In this document: positions 8,973-17,986 of the stretch, piece after piece
How the letters are laid out: every line of letters starts with the position of its first letter
Numbering within the stretch: the first letter of the stretch is position 1
Assembly: GCF_003626695.1 (NCBI RefSeq)
Contig: NZ_RBAH01000013.1
Coordinates: 62,001 to 126,000 of the forward strand
DNA: 64,000 nt
Origin: Paenibacillus ginsengarvi
GTDB taxonomy: Bacteria > Bacillota > Bacilli > Paenibacillales > NBRC-103111
Reading direction: 5' to 3'
Made by a program: the position numbers and the translations under genes
The notes under the pieces: generated by a model
What the model saw: the letters and a program-made list of their open reading frames with translations, nothing else
What the model was told of the DNA's origin: nothing
Database searches by the model: none

Positions 8973-9971
8973 GTGGTTACGATTAAAGATATTGCACAGA
9001 TGGCGGGCGTCAGCTTCACGACAGTGTCGAAAGCGCTTAACGGCGAACCGGGGGTTCGCGAGGAAACCAGAAACAAAATTCTGGCAATCGCGAGCAAACT
9101 GAATTATGTCCCGAATCTGGCCGCCCGCCGCCTCGTTGACCGTAAATCGGACAGCATCGGTTTGATTTGGCCGAACAAATCCGGCCTGTTTCTATATCAT
9201 CTGTTCGAGCAATTTCAAATCCAGGCCGAAAAGGCGGGATATTCGGTAATGGTTGCGTTGGGAAACCCGACGGCGTCGGTTCGGACATTCATGAAACATT
9301 TTGTCGATACGATTGTGGTATGGCCGTCTTCAGAAAATACGTCCCCGGAATTTATTCAGGCGAGAGAGGCGTTTCAGGGGACGCTGCTGATGTTCAACAG
9401 TTCTCCAAGTCCCTACTACCATACCATATCCATTGACCGGCAAGAGGCGATTCAACAAGCTGTAGATCATCTTGCCGGACTCGGCCATCGAAAGATCAGC
9501 TTTATCGGCTACAATTCGGAGAAGATCACCGGGTTTGACCGGGCCACGCAGCTTCTGGAGCTGGAAGAGCATCCCGACCGCCTCATCTTCACTCCGAAAA
9601 ACGCTGCGGAATCGTGGAATCGGGTAGCGGACATGCTCCGCAAACCCAAATCGCAGCGGCCGACGGCTCTCATCGTCGACAGCTATATCGCCATGTTCAA
9701 ATTGCTGAAGCTGTGTAAAACATATAGTTTGCGAATCCCTGAGGATTTTTCGCTCATCGCCTACGACGATGTTCCAGAACTTGAGGAGATCACGGATATT
9801 GCCGTTACGACAGTTGGGCCAAGCGTCGAGCATTTAGCTAGCGCGGCACTGGACATTTTGTTCGAACTTAGACAGGGGCATCCGGCAGAAGTCGGGCATC
9901 GCCACGTAAAAGTGGCTTCGCAATTGACTGTCCGCGGAACGACCAGACCGGTCTCGGACTATGCGTTGTGA
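8973..9971 (+). CDS. LacI-family transcriptional regulator
   Basis: A 332-residue repressor with the LacI headpiece at its N-terminus (VTIKDIAQMAGVSFTTVSKAL, hinge LAARRLVDRKSDSIGLIWP) and a periplasmic-binding-type sensor domain ending in VRGTTRPV. GTG 8973 is chosen because LacI proteins start right before the TIKDIA segment; in-frame codons upstream (from 8904) add an unrelated leader. It follows the solute-binding protein by 88 nt and probably senses the same sugar. Candidate operators are the AAAACGTT sites at 6231-6320. Confidence 0.88.
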   Translation: MVTIKDIAQMAGVSFTTVSKALNGEPGVREETRNKILAIASKLNYVPNLAARRLVDRKSDSIGLIWPNKSGLFLYHLFEQFQIQAEKAGYSVMVALGNPTASVRTFMKHFVDTIVVWPSSENTSPEFIQAREAFQGTLLMFNSSPSPYYHTISIDRQEAIQQAVDHLAGLGHRKISFIGYNSEKITGFDRATQLLELEEHPDRLIFTPKNAAESWNRVADMLRKPKSQRPTALIVDSYIAMFKLLKLCKTYSLRIPEDFSLIAYDDVPELEEITDIAVTTVGPSVEHLASAALDILFELRQGHPAEVGHRHVKVASQLTVRGTTRPVSDYAL

Positions 9972-10006
9972 GATTAATACGAGCAAATGAATTCCAGAAA
10001 TGGATC

Positions 10007-10040
10007 GCGGTTGTCACCTTAAGGTGACAACCGCTTTTTT
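10007..10040 (+). terminator. Strong Rho-independent terminator
   Basis: A perfect 12-bp stem, GCGGTTGTCACC paired with GGTGACAACCGC, closed by a TTAA loop and followed by six T. It ends the sugar locus. Confidence 0.92.
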
Positions 10041-10364
10041 GGATTCGAGCCGACTATGAATCTGTGAAATTATATACGAAATAAGGGGTTACGGTTGAAA
10101 AAAAGGAGTGGTATTATTGGATTTGTACGAAAGCTAAAATGAGTCGTTAGTCCCCATGCAAGAAAAAAGAGGAGGGAGATTTGGGAGATTTGTAGCAGGA
10201 TCTATCGTTTTCGGACGAAACGAATAAATCCAAAACCAACTGAATCTCCTACTATACCGCAGTCGCTCTCCCTTGAAGTGCATAAATGGACTTATTCCTG
10301 ACGTTATAAGCGATAAAAGAAACCTTGCCAGACAAGGTTACCCGCTCAAATTGAGGTGCTTTCT
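10041..10364 (+). other. Intergenic leader before the SLH surface protein
   Basis: No gene is visible in these 324 bases. There is a small hairpin AACCTTG/CAAGGTT at 10321-10338, just before the GAGG ribosome binding site, and purine-rich stretches (10163-10185) with partial complementarity to CTCTCCC at 10267-10273. A long structured leader is common for abundant surface proteins. I could not match it to a known riboswitch class. Confidence 0.4.
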
Positions 10365-13300
10365 ATGAAAAAAAGGTTTCATTTAATCGGATTCATCGTT
10401 TGCCTAATGATGGTACTTTCCTTCTGTGTTCCCTTTCATCAAGCGTCGGCCACCCCGTTCACGGATGCGCTGCCGCCAACGATCACTGGGCAGCCGCAAG
10501 GGGCGACGGTAACCGCTGGAGATGTCGTGATACTTACGGTAACGGCAACGGGAAGCGGCACCCTTAGCTACCAGTGGTACCGGAACGACGTGGACAGCAA
10601 TATGGGCGGTGTTGGCCTAAATGCTACGGGGCCGTCGTTTACGGTGCCGACCCCTGCTGGATTGGATTCTTACTACTATGTAGTGGTAACGAATACGGAT
10701 CCAAGTGCAACAGTGAACAAAACGGCAATCGAACGAAGCAACACAGCGCATGTGGTCGTGAACGCGCTACCAAGTGCGCCCGCGCCGACGGCGGTGCTTC
10801 CGCCAATGACGGCGGTGAACCAGGGAACACCTGTGACACTGGAGGTAACGGCGACGGGAAGCGGCATCCTGAGCTATCAGTGGTACCGGAACGACGTGGA
10901 CAGCAATATGGGCGGTGTCGAGCTGACTCCTCAGAAAAGCGCATCGTATACAGTGCCGACAAGCTTTGGCCGGGACGACTATTTTTATGTAGTGGTTACC
11001 AACACCGTGCCCAATGCTCAGCCGACCAGTGTTAGAAGCAATACAGCGCATGTCGTTGTTACTGCTCTCACGGCGGCGGAGACGCCAAGTATCCTTTCCC
11101 AGCCGCAAGAACCGGCAGCGCCCGTGCCGGAGAACACGCCTTTGGTGTTAAGCGTGGACGCCAGCGTAACCGACGGCGGAACGCTCAGCTACCAATGGAT
11201 TAGAAACACGACGAACAGCCTGTCCGGCGGTGCTTTTGTTGTCGGAGCTACAGACAAAAACTTCACGGTCCGGACGCAAACGGCCGATGAAGGATATTAC
11301 TTTGCATGGATCACCAACGATAATGAAGCTGCGCCGGGAGATAAAGTAGCGAGAATTTACAGCGACATTGTGCATGTCGTGGTGGAGGATATAACCTCGC
11401 CGACAGTGGAGATTTCATCGCTCGTGCCGAGTGCAACGAATCGTTCTTCGTTTGATATAACGATTATATTCAGCGAATCGGTAACCGGATTTACGGCATC
11501 GGGTATCACGGTAACGAACGGAACCTTAAGCAACTTCCAACAGTCCAATGATCGAATGTTTACCGCTACGGTTTCGGCAGTCGCGGAAGGCGACATCGTT
11601 CTACAGATTGGAGCGGATGCCGCGCTCGACAAGGCGAGTCATGGAAACCTGGCTTCCCCGGAGTTCCGCGTTGCCTATGACGCTACGAGCCCGACGGTCG
11701 CTGTTTCATCGACAGAAACGAGTTCGACGAAGCAATCTCCGTTTGACGTGACCGTATCTTTCAGTGAGGCAGTCACCGGATTTAGCGCAGGCAGCCTGAA
11801 CGTAACGAATGGAAGCGTCAATTCCGTATATACCCTGGACAATAAAAGCTACACGGTCAACGTGACCCCGCTGGCCGACGGTGTAGTAACCGTTTCGGTC
11901 CGCCTCGGCGCAGTTGCAGACGCTGCGGGTAACAGAAGCTTGGCCTCAGCGCCGTTCACGGTTACATACGACGGAACTCCGCCGGCAGTGACGCTGACAT
12001 CGGCGAAAACCAGTCCGACAAAAGAACGGACCATCCCCGTAACCATTCAATTTAACGAACCGGTACGGAACTTCGGGCTTAGCGGCATTAGCGTCATAAA
12101 CGGAAGCGCAGGCAACCTGCAGACCGTAACCGGAAGTACGTATCAAGCCGACATCACTGCCGCTACAGATGGAGTCGTGACAGTAAGCGTATACGGGGGC
12201 ACTGCATTCGATGCGGCGGGCAACGGCAATACCGCAGCGGTCCCATACTCAATCACCTATGATGGCACAGCGCCCGTTGTAACGCTGCTCGGGGTTTCTA
12301 CCGTTCGGGTGAAGATTGGCGACCCTTATGTGGAGGCTGGGGCAACGGCCACGGACAACATCGATGGGACGATCACGGCGATTACGATCCTCGGAGACGT
12401 TGTTAACGCTGCGAAAAGCGGCATCTATGTCGTCACTTATACGGCTGCAGATACGGCGGGCAACGCGGGAAGCGTAAGTCGGACCGTGGAAGTATATGAT
12501 GGAGATAATCCGGTCATTACGCTGATTGGAGATGCTGAGATGCAGCATGAAGCGGGCACCGCATTCACCGATCCCGGCGTTACGGTTACGGACAATTACG
12601 ATTCCGATTTGGCCGGAGAGCTGACGGTGACCGGTTCCGTGTATACGAACCAGCTTGGCGATTATGTATTGAAATACAATGTGAGGGATCGTGGGGGCAA
12701 CGCGGCTGTAGAGCGAGTGCGGATCGTTCATGTTGTCGATACGACGAAACCGGTAGTCGCCGTAATCGGCGACAATCCGCTCCTGATTCCGGTAGGCAGT
12801 CCCTTTGTCGACCCGGGGGCGCGGGCAACGGATTCTTTTGAAGGAGACATAAGCAATCGAATCACCGTAACGGGCTCTGTTTATACAGGCATTCTGGGTT
12901 CGCATACACTTACGTATCGAGCGGCAGACTCCTCGGGAAATCAGGGGACCGCTTCCCGTACGGTTGTCGTATACGACAATATGCATCCGGTCATAGCCTT
13001 GGCTGGTGAAGCGAACATGACGCATGAAGCGGGTACCATATTCATCGATCCCGGATTTACAGCATGGGATGCTCAAGACGGAGACTTGACGAACAAGGTA
13101 ACCGTCACGGGAGCCGTGTATAAGGACCGGCTTGGAACGTATGCGCTCGTCTACAACGTTCAAGACGCGGGCGGGAATTTCGCCGCTCCGGTTACTCGAA
13201 TCGTAAATGTGGTTGATACGACGAGTCCTGACCTTACCTTGCTGGGGGCTAACCCGTATCAAATCGCCCGAGGGAAAGCGTATGCGGAACCAGGAGCCAC

Positions 13301-14810
13301 TGCGCGGGACCGTTTGGAAGGCGATCTTAGCGCGGCTATTGTCATCAAGGGAGCCGTAGATACGAATATACCGGGCCTGTATACGCTCACTTACGAAGTT
13401 TCGGATTCGTCGGGGAACAAGGCAAGCTTGAAGCGCACCGTACAAGTTTACTCGAATGAGGGCGGCGGAGGCCCCACCGATCCGGAAACAGATACAGATA
13501 CGGATACGCCATCCGAGCCGGTAACCGAAGAGCAGCCGCCAAAACCTGCGGTTACTGGAGTCGATATCCTCGTTAACGGCAAAGTAGAGAAAGTAGGGAA
13601 AGAAACGACGGGAGTAGTTAACGGGCAGCAGGTAACAACCGTCGCGCTGGATGAGGTCAAACTGCAGCAAGCGCTTGAAGCGGCAGGAACAGGGGCGGTT
13701 ATCACAATCAACGTATCGAACGATAGCGACATCGTCATCGGGGAAGTGAGCGGACGTTTAGCCAGCCTGATGGAGAAGCGGCAGGCCGTCTTGGTCGTTC
13801 AGAGCGGGAAGGCCGCCTATACACTGCCTGCTGAGCTGCTTCATATGGATGCGATTGCCGGGCAGTTCGGAACGAATGCCCGCTTGCAAGACATCCGGAT
13901 TCACATTGAAATTGCCGAGCCGCGGCCTGAAACGGTTCGACTGGTAGAGGATGGGGCCCGTCGGGACGGACTTGTGCTCGTTCTTCCTCCGCTCACCTTC
14001 AAGGTAACTGCTGTCTACGGCGATCGTACAGTCGAGGTGACGAATTTTGACGCCTATGTGGAGCGGACGATTGCGATTCCGGCAGGCATCGATCCGAAGC
14101 GGATCACAACCGGTGTCGTGCTCGAGCCGGACGGGACCATGCGGCATGTGCCAACCAAGATTGTTGAGGTAGGAGGCAGCTCCTATGTGAAGATCAACAG
14201 TTTGACAAACAGCACGTACGCGGTCGTATGGCATCCGCTCGAGTTCAAGGATATGGCCGGACATTGGGCGAAAGATGCCGTGAACGACATGGGATCGCGG
14301 ATGATCGTGGAAGGAACGGGAGACGGACAGTTCAGCCCGGACCGCGACATGACTCGCGCCGAGTTTGCAGCCATTGCGGTGAGAGCATTAGGGCTGCGCC
14401 TGGAAGAGGGCAAGAGCCTGTTTATGGATGTCCGGTCGTCGGACTGGTACGATCGTGCGATTCGGACAGCTTCCCAATACGGGCTCATTAACGGATTTGA
14501 AGACGGCTCCTTCCGTCCGGACGATAAGATTACTCGGGAACAGGCGATGACGATTGTGTCGAAAGCGATGGCCGTTACGAAATTACCGGGAAAACCGGGA
14601 GGCCAAAGCGCAAGCGAAGCGGTTCGCACTTTCTCCGATGCCGACACCATCTCGAACTGGGCTCTGGACGGTGTTGCGGATAGTGTAAGCGCAGGGATCG
14701 TTGCGGGAACCAGCAGTGAACGATTGGCGCCAAAAGCTTATGTTACGAGAGCGGAAGTGGCGATGATGCTGCAAAGGCTGCTGCAAAAGTCGGACCTGAT
14801 TAACAAATAA
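10365..14810 (+). CDS. Giant secreted surface protein: Ig-like and DUF5011 repeats with three SLH domains
   Basis: A 1481-residue exported protein. ATG 10365 is preferred over the in-frame GTG 10356, which lies inside the GAGGTG ribosome site. Order of parts: signal peptide ending near HQASA; three Ig-like domains (about residues 30-345; hallmark LSYQWYRN); three further beta-sandwich repeats of the type SPTVEISS...FSESVTGF (about 345-640); five DUF5011 domains (about 640-1035; hallmark GDPYVEAGATATDN); an acidic Thr/Asp/Pro linker; a unique region; and three SLH domains from about residue 1294 (FKDMAGHWAKDAV). SLH domains bind pyruvylated wall polymer, so the protein is anchored at the surface with a long rod of beta domains. 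It may be a structural or adhesive protein. Confidence 0.9.
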   Translation: MKKRFHLIGFIVCLMMVLSFCVPFHQASATPFTDALPPTITGQPQGATVTAGDVVILTVTATGSGTLSYQWYRNDVDSNMGGVGLNATGPSFTVPTPAGLDSYYYVVVTNTDPSATVNKTAIERSNTAHVVVNALPSAPAPTAVLPPMTAVNQGTPVTLEVTATGSGILSYQWYRNDVDSNMGGVELTPQKSASYTVPTSFGRDDYFYVVVTNTVPNAQPTSVRSNTAHVVVTALTAAETPSILSQPQEPAAPVPENTPLVLSVDASVTDGGTLSYQWIRNTTNSLSGGAFVVGATDKNFTVRTQTADEGYYFAWITNDNEAAPGDKVARIYSDIVHVVVEDITSPTVEISSLVPSATNRSSFDITIIFSESVTGFTASGITVTNGTLSNFQQSNDRMFTATVSAVAEGDIVLQIGADAALDKASHGNLASPEFRVAYDATSPTVAVSSTETSSTKQSPFDVTVSFSEAVTGFSAGSLNVTNGSVNSVYTLDNKSYTVNVTPLADGVVTVSVRLGAVADAAGNRSLASAPFTVTYDGTPPAVTLTSAKTSPTKERTIPVTIQFNEPVRNFGLSGISVINGSAGNLQTVTGSTYQADITAATDGVVTVSVYGGTAFDAAGNGNTAAVPYSITYDGTAPVVTLLGVSTVRVKIGDPYVEAGATATDNIDGTITAITILGDVVNAAKSGIYVVTYTAADTAGNAGSVSRTVEVYDGDNPVITLIGDAEMQHEAGTAFTDPGVTVTDNYDSDLAGELTVTGSVYTNQLGDYVLKYNVRDRGGNAAVERVRIVHVVDTTKPVVAVIGDNPLLIPVGSPFVDPGARATDSFEGDISNRITVTGSVYTGILGSHTLTYRAADSSGNQGTASRTVVVYDNMHPVIALAGEANMTHEAGTIFIDPGFTAWDAQDGDLTNKVTVTGAVYKDRLGTYALVYNVQDAGGNFAAPVTRIVNVVDTTSPDLTLLGANPYQIARGKAYAEPGATARDRLEGDLSAAIVIKGAVDTNIPGLYTLTYEVSDSSGNKASLKRTVQVYSNEGGGGPTDPETDTDTDTPSEPVTEEQPPKPAVTGVDILVNGKVEKVGKETTGVVNGQQVTTVALDEVKLQQALEAAGTGAVITINVSNDSDIVIGEVSGRLASLMEKRQAVLVVQSGKAAYTLPAELLHMDAIAGQFGTNARLQDIRIHIEIAEPRPETVRLVEDGARRDGLVLVLPPLTFKVTAVYGDRTVEVTNFDAYVERTIAIPAGIDPKRITTGVVLEPDGTMRHVPTKIVEVGGSSYVKINSLTNSTYAVVWHPLEFKDMAGHWAKDAVNDMGSRMIVEGTGDGQFSPDRDMTRAEFAAIAVRALGLRLEEGKSLFMDVRSSDWYDRAIRTASQYGLINGFEDGSFRPDDKITREQAMTIVSKAMAVTKLPGKPGGQSASEAVRTFSDADTISNWALDGVADSVSAGIVAGTSSERLAPKAYVTRAEVAMMLQRLLQKSDLINK
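12270..13450 (+). repeat. Five tandem DUF5011 domain repeats, repeats 2-5 duplicated as pairs
   Basis: Five coding repeats of roughly 235-240 nt. Linkers alternate: repeats 2 and 4 begin after a VYD segment and share an MxHEAGT motif, while repeats 3 and 5 begin after VVDTT. This two-domain period of about 477 nt points to duplication of a domain pair. Confidence 0.75.
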
Positions 14811-14831
14811 GGCCGAAAAAGCAGGAAAAGA

Positions 14832-14872
14832 CCGATCCTTGCCCTGGATTAGGGAGGGATCGGCTTTTTTTT
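14832..14872 (+). terminator. Terminator after the SLH protein
   Basis: Stem CCGATCC/GGATCGG with an inner CCCT/AGGG, followed by CTTTTTTTT. Confidence 0.88.
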
Positions 14873-14963
14873 GGTACCATACAGCAGTTATGCCTAGTAC
14901 GAAACAAATCTGTGCATGCAACGTATCACTAGGTAAGGAAAAAGATGGATGGAGGCATAACCT

Positions 14964-16046
14964 TTGGGGATATTGGATTGGCTAAGAGGCAGCTTTACCG
15001 GACAAAAAGTTTGCCCAATCGAACATCTTGAAAGCTACAGACGTTTAGGCGAGCAGGTTTATGGGCTTCACGTGGAGCTGGCGGCATGCGAAAGCCCGCG
15101 GGCGCTCGCATTTTTGGAGGCGGCAAGAAGTTTGCAAAAAATGGCGGATTCCCTTCTGGGGGACGCCTTCTCCAGCTTCGGAGGCGCGTCCAAGGCGGTT
15201 CCGATCATTACGCACGATCAAGCGGATGTATGGTACGGGCTTATCCCCGATCTGTTAGTGGCAGCCCGACAAGAGGCCGCCTTCCCGGGTTCTGCGAAAC
15301 TGGAGTTGCCGATAAAGCTTGACGGGCAATTGGAAGGGCCAAGCCCCTGTCCGATCGAACACCTCTCTGGATTGCGAAGAGCATCTGCCGACATGGAGCA
15401 GCTTGTGTCGGGTGGAATCATGATAGCTCGAAGAAAAGGGGAGTTGTATAAGGAAGTTATTCTTCTTTATGAGGAAGCCAGGACGCGTAAAGAAGCCGGG
15501 GATGCGATTATAGGCACTCTTTCTAAAAGACGCCGGGTTTCAGCCGAGACTCACGAGGACGCGGAAAAACAATACTGGATGGCTTTATCCAGTTATATGC
15601 TTGTCAATCAAGGTTTAAAGGCTCCCGAAACCGTAAGGGCTTCCTACGCGGCAAAGTACAAAACATGCAAGCTGGATTCTGACGATATTTGGAAAGTGAC
15701 GTCGCTAATAGCGATTCGGGAAATTCAAAAAGCAGGAGAATGGGAGCAGGCTCGGGATGATCTGATCGAGCACTGGGAGACGTATCGGATTCGCGAGGAA
15801 GAACGCGAATATGAAGTAACCGTCGAGGAGCTCTTGGCCAAAGGGCAGATTAAAGAAGATGGATACTGGTATTGTTGCCCATTTGCATCGACCTATAAAG
15901 CAGTTACTCCCGTTCATGTATTAGGCCATCTTATTCCCGAAGGAAACGTTTTTGTATACGAATACGGCGATAACGGAGAGCCGGGACGGTTTATTACTCA
16001 AAAAGTATTTGGCGAAGCAGACTCTAGAAAATACTGCGAAGATTAA
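14964..16046 (+). CDS. Unknown protein with an internal duplication, paired with a PspA-like gene
   Basis: A 360-residue soluble protein starting at TTG 14964, with GGAGG upstream. I recognise no family. The sequence shows an internal tandem duplication: CPIEHLESYRRLGEQ (about residue 17) matches CPIEHLSGLRRASAD (about 129), and THDQADVWYGLIPDLLVA matches THEDAEKQYWMALSSYMLVN about 120 residues later. The third part has YWYCCPF with a Cys pair. It has no signal peptide or membrane segment. It ends 23 nt before a PspA/IM30-like gene, suggesting a two-gene operon that may act in envelope stress; that is inference. Confidence 0.7.
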   Translation: MGILDWLRGSFTGQKVCPIEHLESYRRLGEQVYGLHVELAACESPRALAFLEAARSLQKMADSLLGDAFSSFGGASKAVPIITHDQADVWYGLIPDLLVAARQEAAFPGSAKLELPIKLDGQLEGPSPCPIEHLSGLRRASADMEQLVSGGIMIARRKGELYKEVILLYEEARTRKEAGDAIIGTLSKRRRVSAETHEDAEKQYWMALSSYMLVNQGLKAPETVRASYAAKYKTCKLDSDDIWKVTSLIAIREIQKAGEWEQARDDLIEHWETYRIREEEREYEVTVEELLAKGQIKEDGYWYCCPFASTYKAVTPVHVLGHLIPEGNVFVYEYGDNGEPGRFITQKVFGEADSRKYCED

Positions 16047-16069
16047 GAAATAGGCGGGGAGTCGCGAGT

Positions 16070-16681
16070 ATGGGGATTTTTGAGCGCATCAAAAGCTTAT
16101 TCAAATTACCGAACCCAAATGAAGACCCGGAACGGCTTCTTAATTCCTACATTGAAATGACTTCGGAGAGACTGAGAGAACTTACGGTTGCAATCAGTAA
16201 AGCCGAATCCGATCGTTTATCTGCCATAACGTCTATCCATAATTATGAACAAGAGATAGCTTATCTGCGCAAGGATGCTGAGCAAGCTTGTCTTCAGCAA
16301 AACGAGATCAAGGCCAGAAGCTTCCTGGAGCAGGAGCATGTTAAAAAGCAGCTGCTTGAAAAGAAAAAGGCCTCGCTTCTCAAAATGGACGAAATGATGG
16401 AGCCTTTCAGAAACTCTTATTCGACTATAAAAGAAAAATTGAATCAAGCAAAAGCGAATCGGGATCTCTTGATGCTAAGAGGAAGAACGGCCATCGACAA
16501 AAAGAAGCTGCAAGAAATTATTTCCGCATCAAGCGATGAAGCGATTGAGTATGTGCGAACTTGGCAAGATAAAATCCTGCTGCTTGAAGCAGAGGAGGAA
16601 GTTTCTAAAGTAAGCAGCTTATCCATTGACGAAGAGTTTGAACAATTATTGAAAACGAGCAAATCCAGGAATACTTCCTGA
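16070..16681 (+). CDS. PspA/IM30-family protein
   Basis: A 203-residue, almost wholly helical protein. It begins MGIFERIKSLFK, followed by NPNEDPERLLNSYIEMTSERL, which matches the amphipathic helix and helix 1 start of PspA/IM30/LiaH proteins. Long heptad-rich helices follow (EQEIAYLRKDAEQACLQQNE, KKQLLEKKKASLLKMDEMME). Members of this ESCRT-III-like superfamily polymerise on damaged membrane and stabilise it. ATG 16070 follows GGCGGGGAG. It is shorter than the usual ~220 residues. The partner gene just upstream is unknown. Confidence 0.75.
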   Translation: MGIFERIKSLFKLPNPNEDPERLLNSYIEMTSERLRELTVAISKAESDRLSAITSIHNYEQEIAYLRKDAEQACLQQNEIKARSFLEQEHVKKQLLEKKKASLLKMDEMMEPFRNSYSTIKEKLNQAKANRDLLMLRGRTAIDKKKLQEIISASSDEAIEYVRTWQDKILLLEAEEEVSKVSSLSIDEEFEQLLKTSKSRNTS

Positions 16682-16695
16682 AATTGCTCGTTTTT
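16656..16695 (+). terminator. Terminator overlapping the PspA-like gene stop
   Basis: An imperfect stem CGAGCAAATCCAGG/CCTGAAATTGCTCG followed by TTTTTC. The left arm is inside the last codons of the gene. Confidence 0.8.
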
Positions 16696-16749
16696 CTTGC
16701 TTCTTTAAACAAAATACGTATTGGCAGTTATAGGTGAGAAAAAGGAGAG

Positions 16750-16816
16750 TACGTCATTCGGGCTCTTAACAAATACGTAATTTACTCGATAGGATATTCT
16801 TCGTGTTCATGTTAAT
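16750..16816 (+). promoter_or_regulatory. Shared-motif promoter A (before the repeat peptide)
   Basis: TACGTCATTCG (16750-16760), a 12-bp gap, ATACGTAATTTACTCGATAG (16773-16792), exactly 18 bp, then a -10-like GTTAAT (16811-16816). The position of a -35 is taken by CGATAG, which is not a sigma-A -35, as expected for an activator-dependent promoter. The same layout recurs at 17286-17350 and 26818-26883. An extra ATACGTA lies at 16714-16720. Confidence 0.6.
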
Positions 16817-16880
16817 TTATTAAACGTACACGAAGTGATGTTTTTTGATTAAACAAATACAATACATGGAGGTACTGTTC

Positions 16881-17177
16881 ATGAAAAGAAAACCTGTAAT
16901 TACTATGATGTTGGTCGCAAGTATGATAGCTTCCACAGGCACGTCGCTTACTGCTATCCATTCGGATGCGAAGTCCGGGAGATCGGCCGTGGCAGTCAAA
17001 GCGGAAGCGAAGCCTGAGAGATCGGCTGCCGTGGCAGTCAAAGCGGAAGCGAAGCCTGAGAGATCGGCTGCCGTGGCAGTCAAGGCGGAAGCGAAGCCTG
17101 AGAGATCGGCTGCTGTGGCGGTCAAACGGAGCGAAGATCCGTCCATGCCAGAACAGCCCGAGGTTCCTTTTGTTTAA
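16881..17177 (+). CDS. Small secreted Ala/Lys/Glu repeat peptide
   Basis: A 98-residue protein starting at ATG 16881 (GGAGG upstream). It has a signal-peptide-like N-terminus (KRKPVITMMLVASMIASTG), then three near-identical 14-residue repeats of AVAVKAEAKPERSA and a fourth partial copy, and a short Pro/Glu-rich tail (MPEQPEVPFV). No Cys and no known family. The basic/acidic repeats suggest an extended, wall-associated or polyanion-binding peptide. It is preceded by a shared-motif promoter and followed by its own terminator, so it is a single-gene unit, probably co-regulated with the lipoprotein at 17414. Confidence 0.7.
   Translation: MKRKPVITMMLVASMIASTGTSLTAIHSDAKSGRSAVAVKAEAKPERSAAVAVKAEAKPERSAAVAVKAEAKPERSAAVAVKRSEDPSMPEQPEVPFV
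16986..17129 (+). repeat. 42-nt in-frame tandem repeat, three copies plus part of a fourth
   Basis: Units at 16986-17027, 17028-17069 and 17070-17111 differ at one or two bases; the fourth starts at 17112 and diverges after VAVK. Such recent duplications often vary in copy number between strains. Confidence 0.9.
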
Positions 17178-17210
17178 GTTTGTACTCTAATACGTGCTGT
17201 GATGAAAAAG

Positions 17211-17249
17211 AAGGGTTTCTTCGCCAACCATTGGGAAGAGGCCCTTTTT
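17211..17249 (+). terminator. Terminator after the repeat peptide
   Basis: Stem AAGGGTTTCTTC (17211-17222) paired with GAAGAGGCCCTT (17235-17246), two G-U pairs, then a T run. Confidence 0.85.
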
Positions 17250-17285
17250 CACCATTCTGAAGATTCTACGGCTTGAATTAAAATA

Positions 17286-17350
17286 TACGTAGTTCCAATG
17301 GAACGAATACGTAATTTACTCGATAGTTCCCGTTCTGCATACATGATACT
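17286..17350 (+). promoter_or_regulatory. Shared-motif promoter B (before the lipoprotein)
   Basis: TACGTAGTTCC (17286-17296), 10-bp gap, ATACGTAATTTACTCGATAG (17307-17326), 18 bp, then -10 GATACT (17345-17350). The 20-bp block is identical to promoter A. Confidence 0.6.
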
Positions 17351-17413
17351 TTAATCAAGGCGATGCAACGTTGTTGTTTCATCCGATAAAAACTAATTGA
17401 AGGAGAGTCGAAC

Positions 17414-17905
17414 ATGTACTGCAGGTTTAAACGAAATGCAACTTGTCCAAATGCCCTTCTGATTGTGGTTATTTCCAGCTTTTTCATCCTTACTGGATGT
17501 ATGGGTGACAAGTCTGAAACAGGCATTGACAGGCAAACGGCTGTTCAAACAGCGTCATCAATCAGCCATGCCGTTGAAGCGGTACTTTCGGCATCGGATA
17601 AAATGCCGGACGGTTTTCCAAAACAAATTCCGATCCCTCGGGATGCCGAAATGCTCGCTTCCATGAAGTACGAGGATAGTATGACCGTAGCCTTCGATGT
17701 GAAGAAGAGCTTTGATGAAACGTTAAAAATATACAAGGAGTACTTCAAATCAGCCGGTTATCAGATGGCGAACGAAACGTTGATAGGGGATTCCTTTGTT
17801 GGAACCGGTACGCTTGAAGGCAACAAACTCACGGTGATGATCAGCATGACAACGGAGGACAACCGGCTCTCTTCTGTGTCGCTTACGTATCAAACGAAAA
17901 AATAA
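17414..17905 (+). CDS. Unknown lipoprotein
   Basis: A 163-residue exported protein with a lipobox (LTGC, about residue 29). After a flexible acidic segment comes a compact domain starting DGFPKQIPIPRDAEML and continuing with FDVKKSFDETLKIYKEYFKSAGY, a pattern seen in small uncharacterised Gram-positive lipoproteins; I cannot name a function. ATG 17414 has GGAGAG upstream. It is transcribed from shared-motif promoter B and closed by two hairpins, so it is monocistronic. Confidence 0.75.
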   Translation: MYCRFKRNATCPNALLIVVISSFFILTGCMGDKSETGIDRQTAVQTASSISHAVEAVLSASDKMPDGFPKQIPIPRDAEMLASMKYEDSMTVAFDVKKSFDETLKIYKEYFKSAGYQMANETLIGDSFVGTGTLEGNKLTVMISMTTEDNRLSSVSLTYQTKK

Positions 17906-17920
17906 TCGCAACAAAAGAAT

Positions 17921-17985
17921 GACTGTCGAGACTTTCTCGACAGTCTGAACCGGGAATAAGCAAATGCTATACTCCCGGTGTTTTT
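17921..17985 (+). terminator. Two consecutive hairpins after the lipoprotein
   Basis: First a perfect 11-bp stem GACTGTCGAGA/TCTCGACAGTC with a 3-nt loop (17921-17945), then CCGGGA/TCCCGG (17950-17978) followed by TGTTTTTC. The second may also serve the convergent LuxR gene. Confidence 0.8.
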
Positions 17986-17986
17986 C

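Noticed and set aside
12249..13670. 473-codon open frame antisense to the SLH surface protein
   Set aside because: It lies fully inside the strong repeat-coding frame, has no ribosome site, and its composition (Arg/Ile/Ser-rich) reflects the reverse of Asp/Thr/Val codons.
16986..17129. Possible CRISPR-like array
   Set aside because: Units are contiguous 42-nt coding repeats without spacers, kept in frame.
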